A stretch of DNA of 64,000 bases. It comes from an uncultured Collinsella sp. GTDB taxonomy: Bacteria > Actinomycetota > Coriobacteriia > Coriobacteriales > Coriobacteriaceae. The stretch covers positions 58,671-122,670 of the forward strand of contig CAUCKA010000007.1 in assembly GCA_958443265.1 (NCBI GenBank). Direction: 5' to 3'. A model generated the notes under the pieces. That model made no database searches, was not told the origin of the DNA, and saw only the letters and a list, made by a program, of their open reading frames with translations. The translations under genes were made by a program, and so were the position numbers. Of the stretch, positions 54,277-63,836 are shown piece by piece; the stretch's first letter is position 1, and the number at the start of each line of letters is the position of its first letter.

Positions 54277-55122
54277 TTAGATGTAGAGGATGAACTTGCG
54301 CTCGGACTTATGGAACACGGTATAGCCAATAACAAGCGCAAGAACCGCCCAAGCAACGCACATACCAAACGTCATAAGCGAGGGCGTAGTCTGGAACAGG
54401 AAGATATCGCGCATAAACTGCAGGTAGTTATACATGGGATTCGCATAGACCAGAATGCGCACGAGATGCGGCATTTGCGCAACGAAGTCGGTCGTCCAGA
54501 AAATAGGCGTGATGTAAGTCCACGCCGTAATGACGACGCTCCACAGATGCATGACATCGCGGAAGAAGACCGTGAGGGCGGAGAGCATCATGCCCAGGCC
54601 CATGCAGAAGCACATAAGCAGCAGTAGGCAGACCGGCAGCAGAATCAGGTGCCAAGAAGGCATAACGTGGAACCACAGCATTACGATGGCAACGGCGACC
54701 AGCGAGAAGGCAAAGTTAACCAGCGAGAAGAGCACCTTCTGTACTGGGAAGACCCAGCGGTGCACCTTAACCTTCTTGAGCAGCGGGGCAGCACCCACGA
54801 TCGACGTCAGGGCCTGGTTCGTAGACTCGGACATGACGGCAAAGGTGACGTTACCCACGATCAAGTACAGCGGGTACATCTCGGGCGTAATTGAGCCATT
54901 GCGGCCCTGGGCGAAAATCGTCGAGAACACGATGGCCATGACGATCATCATCAGCAGCGGGTTGAGCACCGACCATGCGACGCCCAGAACGCTACGGCGA
55001 TACTTGATCTTAAAATCCTTGGTAACCAGCTGACGAAGGATAAACGCGTCCTTCTCAAATTCGTTCTTAGCAAACGTCGCAGGCAGACTGCGAGCTTCTT
55101 GTTGCTTTGTCTGATCCGACAC
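54277..55122 (-). CDS. ABC-2 type polysaccharide export permease
   Basis: A 281-residue permease with six membrane helices. The N-terminal amphipathic part (LRQLVTKDFKIKYRRSVLGVAWSVLNPLLMM) is the classic Wzm/TagG opening, with FFRDVMHLWSVVITAWTYITPIFW in the middle and QFMRDIFLF near the end. A GTG at 55122 has AAGGAG well placed; an upstream in-frame ATG would add an unrelated tail. It pairs with the ATPase downstream and is divergent from the glycosyltransferases. Confidence 0.93.
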   Translation of the reverse strand: MSDQTKQQEARSLPATFAKNEFEKDAFILRQLVTKDFKIKYRRSVLGVAWSVLNPLLMMIVMAIVFSTIFAQGRNGSITPEMYPLYLIVGNVTFAVMSESTNQALTSIVGAAPLLKKVKVHRWVFPVQKVLFSLVNFAFSLVAVAIVMLWFHVMPSWHLILLPVCLLLLMCFCMGLGMMLSALTVFFRDVMHLWSVVITAWTYITPIFWTTDFVAQMPHLVRILVYANPMYNYLQFMRDIFLFQTTPSLMTFGMCVAWAVLALVIGYTVFHKSERKFILYI

Positions 55123-55161
55123 GGATGCAACTCCTTTACTCGTAATCGTTGACAAACGAAC

Positions 55162-55167
55162 AGTATA
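55162..55167 (-). promoter_or_regulatory. -10 box of the ABC exporter promoter
   Basis: TATACT on the minus strand about 40 bp upstream of the permease GTG. A -35 is not clear. Confidence 0.45.
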
Positions 55168-55223
55168 GACCCGACGGCCATGCAAACGATTCGCGCAACA
55201 AAACTGGAGAACTAACCCACATC

Positions 55224-55252
55224 TTAGGATGACAAGCCCAAACGGCTATACT
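55224..55252 (+). promoter_or_regulatory. Predicted promoter for the glycosyltransferase operon
   Basis: TTAGGA (55224-55229) and TATACT (55247-55252) with a 17-bp spacer, 30 bp upstream of the GTG start. Confidence 0.55.
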
Positions 55253-55282
55253 TTCAAGGATTGATTGTATAAGGAGCATTGA

Positions 55283-56254
55283 GTGAATTCTAAATCCATC
55301 GCCGTCATCATCCCTTGCTACAACGAAGCGCTCACGATTGGTAAGGTCATCGACGACTTTCACCGCGAGCTTCCGCAAGCGACGGTCTATGTCTATGACA
55401 ACAACTCGTCGGACGATACCTCACGCATCGCCACCGAGCACGGCGCCACGGTCCGCTTTGAACCCCGTCAGGGAAAGGGCAACGTGTGCCGCCAGATGTT
55501 TCGCGACATCGACGCCGATTGCTACCTGATGGTCGACGGAGACGACACCTACCCCGCCGAGGCGGCCAAAGCCCTCTGCGAGCCCATCCTTAACGGCACG
55601 GCCGATATGACCGTAGGCGACCGCCTTTCCAACGGCACCTACGCCGAGGAGAACAAGCGCGCATTCCACGGCTTTGGCAACAATCTGGTCCGCACCATGA
55701 TCAAGTGGATCTATGGTTACAGCTTCGATGACGTCATGACCGGCTACCGCGCCATGAGCCGCCCGTTCGTTAAAACCTTCCCTGTGCTTTCCGAGGGCTT
55801 CCAAATCGAAACCGAGCTCTCGATCCACGCCGTCGACCACCGTTGGCGCATCAAAGATGTGCCCATCGAGTACCGCGACCGTCCGGAAGGCTCCGAGTCC
55901 AAGCTCAATACCGTGAGCGACGGCATTAAAGTCGTCGCGATGATCGGCACGCTGTTCAAGGACTACCGCCCGCTGAAGTTCTTCAGCCTCGTCGCGCTTC
56001 TGTTTGCGGTAATCGGCCTTGCCCTGGGCATGCCCATCGTTGTCGAGTATTTCCAGACCGGTCTGGTCCCGCGCTTCCCCACCGCCATACTCGCCGCGTC
56101 GTTTATGTTCCTGTGCGGTCTGAGCCTTGCGACCGGATTCATCCTGGATTCCGTGGCAAAGGTCGAAAAAAAGCAGTGGGAGGTCAACGTGTACAGCAAG
56201 TACGTCTACGACGACCAGCCCTGCCACCCTACTTCCAAGCCAAGCGAGAGGTAA
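55283..56254 (+). CDS. Family 2 glycosyltransferase with C-terminal membrane helices
   Basis: A 323-residue GT-A enzyme. IAVIIPCYNEALTIGKVIDDF starts the fold, then YVYDNNSSDDT, and the DxD-like MVDGDDTYPAEAA. DDVMTGYRAMSRPFVKTFPVLSEGFQIETEL is typical of polyprenyl-phosphate sugar transferases. Two helices follow (FFSLVALLFAVIGLALGM and TAILAASFMFLCGLSLATGFIL). GTG start with AAGGAGC upstream. It probably builds a lipid-linked sugar. It is seven bases before a second glycosyltransferase. Confidence 0.9.
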   Translation: MNSKSIAVIIPCYNEALTIGKVIDDFHRELPQATVYVYDNNSSDDTSRIATEHGATVRFEPRQGKGNVCRQMFRDIDADCYLMVDGDDTYPAEAAKALCEPILNGTADMTVGDRLSNGTYAEENKRAFHGFGNNLVRTMIKWIYGYSFDDVMTGYRAMSRPFVKTFPVLSEGFQIETELSIHAVDHRWRIKDVPIEYRDRPEGSESKLNTVSDGIKVVAMIGTLFKDYRPLKFFSLVALLFAVIGLALGMPIVVEYFQTGLVPRFPTAILAASFMFLCGLSLATGFILDSVAKVEKKQWEVNVYSKYVYDDQPCHPTSKPSER

Positions 56255-56260
56255 ACCACC

Positions 56261-57229
56261 ATGCCGCTCATCTCCATCGTCGTGCCGTGCTACAACGAGC
56301 AGGAATCACTTCCAATCTTTCTCAAAGAGCTCGATGGCGTCGTTCGCATCATGACCCAGCAAAACCCCGGCATCTCCTTTGAGGCCGTTCTCATCGACGA
56401 TGGCTCGGCAGACAAAACGCTTACCGTCATGAAAACAGAAGCCGCGGCGGCGCATCCATACGCCATCCGCTGGCACTCTTTCTCGCGCAACTTTGGCAAG
56501 GAGGCGGCACTATTCGCCGGACTCCAGCACGCAAAGGGCGACTATGTCGCCACCATGGATGCCGACATGCAAGACCCGCCCTCGCTCCTGCCGCAGATGT
56601 ACGAGATCTTGCAGACCGAAAACTACGATAACGTCGCCACACGCAGGACCACCCGCGAAGGCGAGCCTCCCATCAGGTCTTTCTGTGCCCGTATGTTCTA
56701 CAAGATCATCAACCGCATTTCCAAGGCCGACATCGTCGACGGAGCACGCGATTTTAGGCTCATGAAGCGACCTATGGTCAACGCCATCATCTCCATGGGC
56801 GAATACAACCGATTCTCCAAGGGCATTTACGGCTGGGTCGGCTTCAAGACCAAATGGCTCCCCTACGTAAACGTCAACCGCGTGGCCGGCGAGACCAAAT
56901 GGAGCTTTTGGTCGCTGCTCCTCTATTCCATCGACGGCATCGTCGCGTTTTCCACGGCGCCACTCTCCCTCGCCGCCCTCACTGGTATCGTCTTCTGTCT
57001 CATCGCTATTCTGGGATTCGTCGTCATCCTAGTAAAGACGCTTGTTTGGGGCGACCCCGTCGGCGGATGGCCGTCGCTCGCCTGCCTCATAACGCTGTTT
57101 GGCGGCATGCAGCTCCTGTGCCTGGGAATCATTGGCGAGTACCTGGCAAAAGCCTACTTGGAGGCCAAGCGCCGCCCCATCTATATCATCCGAGAGTCCA
57201 ACGAGGAATCTGATGACACGGCCCAATAA
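56261..57229 (+). CDS. Family 2 glycosyltransferase, GtrB/DPM1-like
   Basis: A 322-residue enzyme related to bactoprenol glucosyltransferases. LISIVVPCYNEQESLPIFLKEL, VLIDDGSADKTL, ISFSRNFGKEAALFAGL-type sequence (HSFSRNFGKEAALFAGLQHA), and the DxD box ATMDADMQDPP are all standard, as is GARDFRLMKRPMVNAI. Two C-terminal membrane helices (LSLAALTGIVFCLIAILGFVVILV and ACLITLFGGMQLLCLGIIGEYL) match GtrB. It overlaps the YfhO-like gene by 17 bases, so the pair probably works together in glycan decoration. Confidence 0.92.
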   Translation: MPLISIVVPCYNEQESLPIFLKELDGVVRIMTQQNPGISFEAVLIDDGSADKTLTVMKTEAAAAHPYAIRWHSFSRNFGKEAALFAGLQHAKGDYVATMDADMQDPPSLLPQMYEILQTENYDNVATRRTTREGEPPIRSFCARMFYKIINRISKADIVDGARDFRLMKRPMVNAIISMGEYNRFSKGIYGWVGFKTKWLPYVNVNRVAGETKWSFWSLLLYSIDGIVAFSTAPLSLAALTGIVFCLIAILGFVVILVKTLVWGDPVGGWPSLACLITLFGGMQLLCLGIIGEYLAKAYLEAKRRPIYIIRESNEESDDTAQ

Positions 57230-59621
57230 CAGCACGCTCAAGAATGTGGCGTTCTACGCCGCCTGCTTCACGTTTTCCGTCGCACTCTTTGTCGCACTTG
57301 CAGCGGCAGGGCATGTCTACCCCTTTGGCGACAACTCGTTTCTCACCAACGATCTCAAATACCAATACATCGACTTCTTCGCGTGGTTTCGCCGCGTCCT
57401 TTTAGGAGAGGCAAACCTTCGCTATTCCTTCTCGCAAGGACTCGGCATGAACACATGGGGGCTCTATAGCTACTACCTCGCCAGCCCCTTCAACCTGCTC
57501 TGCGCGCTGTTTCCCGCAGACAAGCTGACGCTCTTCATATTTGCCATAACCGCGCTCAAACTGGGCTGCATCCACATCAGCAGCGCTTGGTATGTGCAAA
57601 AGCGCTTTGACCTGTCCAAGCCCGCCGCATTCCTGCTTTCCCTCTCGTTCACGTTTTGCAGCTGGACCATCAGCAACCTGCGCAACCCTCTCTGGATCGA
57701 TTGCCTCATCCTGCTGCCCATCTGCGCCTACGGATGCCACGAGCTCATCCGCAAGCGGCGCATGATCCGCCTCGTCATCGCAACCGCGCTCAATGTCATG
57801 TTCTGCTGGTATACGGCCTACATCAGCATCCTGTTCCTCTGCATCTTCGTATTGATCGAATTTGTCGATTATGTTGCAGAAAAAGGATTTAGCTGGAAGC
57901 TCATGCTCGATCGGGCCCTGCGATTCGCCGGGGCCATCGCGCTTGGACTGCTTCTGTCCGCCTGGACCTTTTTGCCGACCATCCTTGCCATGTCCAAGGG
58001 CGGTCCCGTTCTAGCACTCGGCCCCCTACTTAAAACCAGCCTCAAGTCGGTCATCAGGGGCTTTCTTCCCTGCATGTGGGTAAGCAACGAAAGCACGCCG
58101 CAGTTCTATTGCGGCACCATCATTATGCTGCTTGCGGTGAGCCTGCTGGTTAACCGCACGGTTTCAATCAAGACGCGCATCGCAACACTCGTCGTCACGA
58201 TAATCCTGGTTGCAAGCTCCGTTTTGAGCCCGCTCGAGTACATCTGGTGCGGCATGCGCGTTCCCAACGGCTTCTACTCGCGCACGGCTTTTTTGCTGAG
58301 CTTCTTTGCGCTGTGGGCTGCGGGCTATACCCTGCAGATCCTCAAGGATCAACCTAAATTGCGCCAAGCCTATCGCCCCGCCGTCATCTTGCCACTCCTG
58401 GCACTAACCGCCATTGAGTTGTTTGCCAACGCCCATGTCATTTGGAATCAGCTGTACGTAGGCTATTCCGAAGAAGCCAACAGCACCTATGTCGCCACCG
58501 CAACCGACACGATCACGGCCATTCAAGACCAGACTTCGGCGTCGTTCTATCGCATTGACCGCACGACCGCACGCGTCGACAGCGCCGCCCTCAACGAAGG
58601 CCTGGCGCTTGGGTACAACCAGTTGTCTTCGTATTCGTCTGCCAACAACCCGCAGGCCATCGCACTGCTCAACTCCCTTGGATACAGCAGCGTCGGCGAA
58701 TTCTCGACCCGTTATGCCGAACCCATTCTCGCCGTCGATGCCCTACTGGGAGTCAAGTATGCCATTCCCGAGAACGCGCCTGCGGGATACGTTTTAGCCA
58801 AGATGAATCAGGCCGACTCCACAAGCGCAGTGTACGAGAACCCCTATGCGCTCAGCATTGGCGTCGCAGCCTCAAGCGATATCCAAAACAGCACGCTGAA
58901 GAGCGAGAACCCCTTCGAAAAGCAAAACGAACTCTACAGCAAAATCCTAGGCCGCGAGGTCAATCTCTATACCAAGATCGAGGCCACGAGCACTGAGAAT
59001 AGCGATAGCATAAAGCAATGGAGCGTTACTGTACCGGCAAGCTCCATCGGATACCTCTACATTAACAAAGATGCGACCGCCGGCAGTTATTGGCCAGTCA
59101 CCCTTACCATCGACCAGCGAACGATCACAAACGAGGCCTGGAGATTCGACAATAATATCCGCCAGATTGCGGATGCATCGGACGCCCCGAGCCAGCATAC
59201 GGTGTCAATCGGAGTCGCAGAGGGCTATACAGACATGCCCCAAGACAATGAGCCGGTCTTTTACGCCCTCAATCTGGACGTTTTCGAGCAGATTATTAGC
59301 GAGCTTAAGACGAGCGAGTTTATTCCGACGGTTTTTGAGGACGGAAGAATCGAAGGCGAGTATACCGCCAAGGACGACGGCAACCTGCTGCTGAGCGTTC
59401 CGTACGAAGAGGGCTGGAACGTAACGGTAAACGGAACCGCCGCAGAACTAACGCCCGCCGCCGATAAGGGCTTGTCATCCCTGAACATGCAGAAAGGCGC
59501 GAATAGAATCGTGATGACCTACAAGACTCCGGGCGCCCTTGCGGGGCTTGCAGTGAGTCTGGCGACCTCCGCCCTTGTTGCAGCGGGGCTATTCACCAGG
59601 CATAAGAAAAGCCGCCGTTAA
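57213..59621 (+). CDS. YfhO family multi-pass membrane protein
   Basis: An 802-residue protein with about 12-13 membrane helices in its first 450 residues and one at the very end (LAGLAVSLATSALVAAGLF), plus a large extracytoplasmic domain between. The opening YPFGDNSFLTNDLKYQYIDFFAWFRRVLLGE and YSFSQGLGMNTWGLYSYYLASPFNLL are characteristic of YfhO, a GT-C fold group linked to lipoteichoic acid glycosylation. With the GtrB-like neighbour this forms a three-component glycosylation system. The stop lies in the terminator hairpin. Confidence 0.9.
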   Translation: MTRPNNSTLKNVAFYAACFTFSVALFVALAAAGHVYPFGDNSFLTNDLKYQYIDFFAWFRRVLLGEANLRYSFSQGLGMNTWGLYSYYLASPFNLLCALFPADKLTLFIFAITALKLGCIHISSAWYVQKRFDLSKPAAFLLSLSFTFCSWTISNLRNPLWIDCLILLPICAYGCHELIRKRRMIRLVIATALNVMFCWYTAYISILFLCIFVLIEFVDYVAEKGFSWKLMLDRALRFAGAIALGLLLSAWTFLPTILAMSKGGPVLALGPLLKTSLKSVIRGFLPCMWVSNESTPQFYCGTIIMLLAVSLLVNRTVSIKTRIATLVVTIILVASSVLSPLEYIWCGMRVPNGFYSRTAFLLSFFALWAAGYTLQILKDQPKLRQAYRPAVILPLLALTAIELFANAHVIWNQLYVGYSEEANSTYVATATDTITAIQDQTSASFYRIDRTTARVDSAALNEGLALGYNQLSSYSSANNPQAIALLNSLGYSSVGEFSTRYAEPILAVDALLGVKYAIPENAPAGYVLAKMNQADSTSAVYENPYALSIGVAASSDIQNSTLKSENPFEKQNELYSKILGREVNLYTKIEATSTENSDSIKQWSVTVPASSIGYLYINKDATAGSYWPVTLTIDQRTITNEAWRFDNNIRQIADASDAPSQHTVSIGVAEGYTDMPQDNEPVFYALNLDVFEQIISELKTSEFIPTVFEDGRIEGEYTAKDDGNLLLSVPYEEGWNVTVNGTAAELTPAADKGLSSLNMQKGANRIVMTYKTPGALAGLAVSLATSALVAAGLFTRHKKSRR

Positions 59622-59637
59622 CAAGCGGCGGCTTTTA
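59606..59637. terminator. Bidirectional terminator between yfhO-like gene and rmlCD
   Basis: AGCCGCCG and CGGCGGCT (59610-59617, 59626-59633) with A run on the left and T run on the right, so it can serve both convergent genes. It includes the stop of the plus-strand gene. Confidence 0.9.
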
Positions 59638-59658
59638 CTCTCGAAAAGTTAATAGCGG

Positions 59659-61113
59659 CTAGAGCGTCTTGATGTACTCCCCCAGCTCTTCCTCCCAGTC
59701 GGGCATGTGGAACCCGACCGACTCGAGCTTGGACAGGTCGAGCGCGGAGTGGACCGGACGCGGGGCGACGGGGCCTTCGGCGCTCGCGTAGTAGTCGGCG
59801 GTCGATACCGGCACGACCTTCTCCCCGTTGCCGTTGGCGGCCTCGAAGACGGCGCGGGCGATATCGGCCCAGCTCTTCACGGTGCCGGATCCGGTGCAGT
59901 CGTAGGTGCCGTAGGGGGCCTTCGCGTCCAGCACGTGGAAGATCGCCTCGGCCATGTCGCGCGTGAAGGTCAGGCGTCCCAGCTGGTCGTCCACGACGGT
60001 GACCTTGTCCAGCTTGTCCTCGGGGTCGGCGACGCGGTCGGAGAGGCCCTTCATGGTCTTGACGAAGTTGTGCCCCTCGCCGATGACCCAGCTGGAGCGC
60101 ATGATGTAGTGGCGCGGGCACCCGGCCACGGCGATGTCGCCGGCGGCCTTGGTCTGGCCGTAGACAGACAGCGGGGAGAACGGCTCGTCCTCGGTGTGGA
60201 CCTCCGCGGCGCCGTCGAAGACGTAGTCGGAGGACACGTGGACCAGGGTTATCCCGTGCTCGGCGCAGGTGCGTGCGAGAAGCGCGGGCCCCGTCGCGTT
60301 GGCCTTCCAGGCGGTCACGCGGCCCTCGGGGGCCTCCGCCTTATCAACAGCCGTGTAGGCGCCGCAGTTGATGACGGCGCCGTAGAGCGACCAGTCGTAC
60401 CGCGAATAGGCGTCCGGGTCGGACATGTCGAAGGTGTCGATGTCGCAGAAGTCGAAGTCCTTGGCGACCCCGCGCTCCTCGGCGAGGGCGTGCACGGCGT
60501 GCCCCAGTTGGCCGTCGCAGCCGGTTACGAGGGTGCGCTTCGGCGCCATGGGGACGACGTCCTTGAGCATCGGGTGGTTGAGGTCGGCCTCGGATACGGT
60601 GGCCTCGTCGAGAGGGATCGGCCACTCGATGGCGAGCTCGGGGTCGGCGAGGTTCACGAAGGTGTAGGTCCTCTTCAGCTCGAGCGACCAGTGGGCGTCC
60701 ACCAGGTAGGTGTAGGCGGTGCCGTCCTCGAGCGCCTGGAAGGAGTTGCCCACGCCGCGCGGGACGTAGATGGCCTTGCTCGGGTCCAGGGTGCAGGTGA
60801 ACACCTTGCCGTAGGTGGCGCTGCCCTCGCGCAGGTCGACCCAGGCGCCGAAGACCGAGCCGCGGGCGACCGAGATGAACTTGTCCCAGGGCTCCGCGTG
60901 GATGCCGCGGGTGACGCCGCGGCTGTCGTTGTAGGAGACGTTGTTCTGGACGACGCGGAGGTCCGGGATGCCGAGTTCGGTCATCTTGGCGCGCTGCCAG
61001 TTCTCCTTGAACCAGCCGCGCGAGTCGCCGTGGACGGCGAGGTCGACGACCTTGAGGCCCTCTATGCCGGTCTCGGCGACGGCAAGTTCCTTCTCGAATG
61101 AGATGTCAGCCAT
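59659..61113 (-). CDS. rmlCD: Fused dTDP-4-dehydrorhamnose 3,5-epimerase / dTDP-4-dehydrorhamnose reductase
   Basis: The 484-residue chain carries the last two steps of dTDP-L-rhamnose synthesis. Residues 1-190 are RmlC: DSRGWFKENWQ, NNVSYNDSRGVTRGIHAEPWDKF with the catalytic His72, and YVPRGVGNSFQALEDGTAYTYLV. Residues 192-484 are RmlD: TGCDGQLGHAV (197-207), the HVSSDYVFDG strand, and catalytic Tyr318 and Lys322 in SVYGQTKAAGD. Such fusions are known in actinobacteria. G+C is very high. It follows rmlB, across a long hairpin. Confidence 0.93.
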   Translation of the reverse strand: MADISFEKELAVAETGIEGLKVVDLAVHGDSRGWFKENWQRAKMTELGIPDLRVVQNNVSYNDSRGVTRGIHAEPWDKFISVARGSVFGAWVDLREGSATYGKVFTCTLDPSKAIYVPRGVGNSFQALEDGTAYTYLVDAHWSLELKRTYTFVNLADPELAIEWPIPLDEATVSEADLNHPMLKDVVPMAPKRTLVTGCDGQLGHAVHALAEERGVAKDFDFCDIDTFDMSDPDAYSRYDWSLYGAVINCGAYTAVDKAEAPEGRVTAWKANATGPALLARTCAEHGITLVHVSSDYVFDGAAEVHTEDEPFSPLSVYGQTKAAGDIAVAGCPRHYIMRSSWVIGEGHNFVKTMKGLSDRVADPEDKLDKVTVVDDQLGRLTFTRDMAEAIFHVLDAKAPYGTYDCTGSGTVKSWADIARAVFEAANGNGEKVVPVSTADYYASAEGPVAPRPVHSALDLSKLESVGFHMPDWEEELGEYIKTL

Positions 61114-61138
61114 GTGGTTAATTCCAATCGTGTTGCGG

Positions 61139-61195
61139 GCGCCCCTCGCGGTGCCGCAGGATCATCCCCATGCCCTGCGGCACCGCGAGGGGCGC
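61139..61195. repeat. Long perfect inverted repeat between rmlB and rmlCD
   Basis: A 22-bp perfect inverted repeat (61139-61160 with 61174-61195) and 13-nt loop. No T run follows on the minus strand. It fills most of the 112-bp gap between the two cotranscribed genes and would form a very stable RNA hairpin. Confidence 0.7.
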
Positions 61196-61225
61196 TCGAA
61201 AAGGTAAACGTCCGGGAATCCGGGC

Positions 61226-62311
<1,086 letters not shown>

Positions 62312-62320
62312 TCAACAAAA

Positions 62321-63295
62321 CTATCGGACATTTCGGCATGCGATAAGAGCCATAACCTTCGCAGAATTACTTCCCCCACAAAAAGCTTCCGGAATGCTGT
62401 CTTTGTCATACCGGAAGACCGAATTCCCAGTTTTATCGCGTAAGTACTTATATAAGAAGTCCTCCCAGCTTTTAAACTTCTCACTGTCTGCAAACGCTTC
62501 CGGCTCTTGCAAACCCGCTTTGGCATCTAACCCTGAAATTACGCCGGAGCTCAGCAGAAGCCACTCAAACGACTCGGGAAGACAAACCGTAACAGCATCG
62601 CGGTGAATGTCTTGCAGCTTAAGGACACGGTCCGCATAGCACCCAAATGCCGCTCCGTCCGCAACAACAAACACGCGATCGTCGAGATGCTGATCCAACC
62701 AGCCCAAAATCGCGCTGTTCGTCATGGCAGAAGCACAGGAAAGCTCACTGTCAGCGAAATGCCGTTCAAAGAACTGGAAACCAGACTTACTGTCCTCGCA
62801 TAGAAGGATAGAAAAGTCCTGTTTTGGCGCCGACCGGGAAATAGCATAACGATGATTCCCACGATCTTGATAAACAGGGACGAAAGAATGGTATTTTCCG
62901 CTCGTCTTAATCTTGTAAATCTCATCCACGCTATACGGAAGATTAGGGAAATCAGCCCTTGAGATCAGCACGAAATAATTCGAGGAATACAGCACATGAT
63001 GGGCAAACTCATCAGAATGAATCTCTTTTAAGCCCTCATCGACAAATACAATCGAGTCATGAACGGACGAAAGCTGGTTTCGCCAATCATAATCGGTCAG
63101 GGCGACACAGGGACAATCGCATTGCAAGGAAACACCCGACTGCTCACCCGTTCGCATGTAGTCTGCGACCATATCAAACAGTGTCGTCTTGCCCGTGCCG
63201 CTATCGCCACGCACAATAGTGATGTTTCGCTTGATGGTAAATGTGTACTTGGTTCCCCTGCGGCGGGAAATCTTAACAAGATGCGAACCGTTCAT
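62321..63295 (-). CDS. P-loop ATPase with TOPRIM-like C-terminal half, module copy 2
   Basis: A 324-residue paralogue of the product at 51266-52264. Walker A GDSGTGKT (30-37), Walker B IVFVDEG (Asp86, Glu87), YFVLISR (107-113), ILLCEDSKSG (Glu167), FVVADGAAFG (Asp213) and CLPESFEW (238-245) are all in the same order as copy 1. Sequence between residues 130 and 160 and the last 40 residues differ most. ATG 63295 is six bases from AGGTG; an earlier GTG at 63304 is possible. G+C is much lower than the flanking rml genes, a sign of transfer. No function can be assigned from the sequence alone. Confidence 0.75.
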   Translation of the reverse strand: MNGSHLVKISRRRGTKYTFTIKRNITIVRGDSGTGKTTLFDMVADYMRTGEQSGVSLQCDCPCVALTDYDWRNQLSSVHDSIVFVDEGLKEIHSDEFAHHVLYSSNYFVLISRADFPNLPYSVDEIYKIKTSGKYHSFVPVYQDRGNHRYAISRSAPKQDFSILLCEDSKSGFQFFERHFADSELSCASAMTNSAILGWLDQHLDDRVFVVADGAAFGCYADRVLKLQDIHRDAVTVCLPESFEWLLLSSGVISGLDAKAGLQEPEAFADSEKFKSWEDFLYKYLRDKTGNSVFRYDKDSIPEAFCGGSNSAKVMALIACRNVR

Positions 63296-63304
63296 AAGCA
63301 GCAC

Positions 63305-63742
63305 CTACAGATACGGAATTGACTCGTGAATCAATTCGGCCATGTTGTGAACGATTCGGCCGCTATTCACGACTTTAATTTTAAAATCCTCGCGACCAAA
63401 GTCCATCACATGATAGAGATTCACAACGAGCTTGCGGTCTTTCGCCATGTCAAGAATCCACTTGACACAGTTGTCACCACAGGTAGAGGCGTTAAAAATA
63501 TGCTTACGATCAAATCTCATAAGCAGCAGCGTTTTCACGCCACCAGAAAGCTGGAGTGGGGAGATGGATCCAAGCACAGGGCTTTCGATGACGTTTTCGG
63601 AGACAACATCCGATCGATCGACATCTTTAATTATCGAAACTGCACAGGGATCCGTAATCCAAGAAGACCGGTAAGAGTTTTTGAAATATGTCGCTGTGTT
63701 GTAAATCGCTTCTGGCATATCGCCAAAGTAGACGCTTAACAC
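63305..63742 (-). CDS. DUF4869-type small protein, module copy 2
   Basis: A 145-residue paralogue of the product at 50817-51266, colinear over 140 residues. Residues 58-74 (GSISPLQLSGGVKTLLL) and 83-92 (FNASTCGDNC) are almost identical to copy 1. The GTG at 63742 aligns exactly with copy 1's start and has GGGGGTGG just upstream; two in-frame alternatives lie two and four codons earlier. The stop is nine bases before the ATPase ATG, so the gene order and coupling match copy 1. It lies 95 bp after the rmlA stop. Confidence 0.75.
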   Translation of the reverse strand: MLSVYFGDMPEAIYNTATYFKNSYRSSWITDPCAVSIIKDVDRSDVVSENVIESPVLGSISPLQLSGGVKTLLLMRFDRKHIFNASTCGDNCVKWILDMAKDRKLVVNLYHVMDFGREDFKIKVVNSGRIVHNMAELIHESIPYL

Positions 63743-63783
63743 ATCCACCCCCAATCATTTTGGCTATATGGTCACCGTAATCA

Positions 63784-63818
63784 TAACGAAAGGGGCCACC
63801 AAATAACGGTGGCCCCTA
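63784..63818 (-). terminator. Terminator between rmlA and module copy 2
   Basis: Minus-strand stem AGGGGCCACC with GGTGGCCCCT (63817-63808, 63800-63791) followed by TTCGTTA. The T run is short, so readthrough into the module is possible. Confidence 0.7.
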
Positions 63819-63836
63819 AAAGAAAGCAAGAAGGCG

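Noticed and set aside
59707..61101. A 464-codon plus-strand open frame over rmlCD
   Set aside because: Antisense shadow in a very G+C-rich gene; Val/Gly/Ala-rich with no domain.
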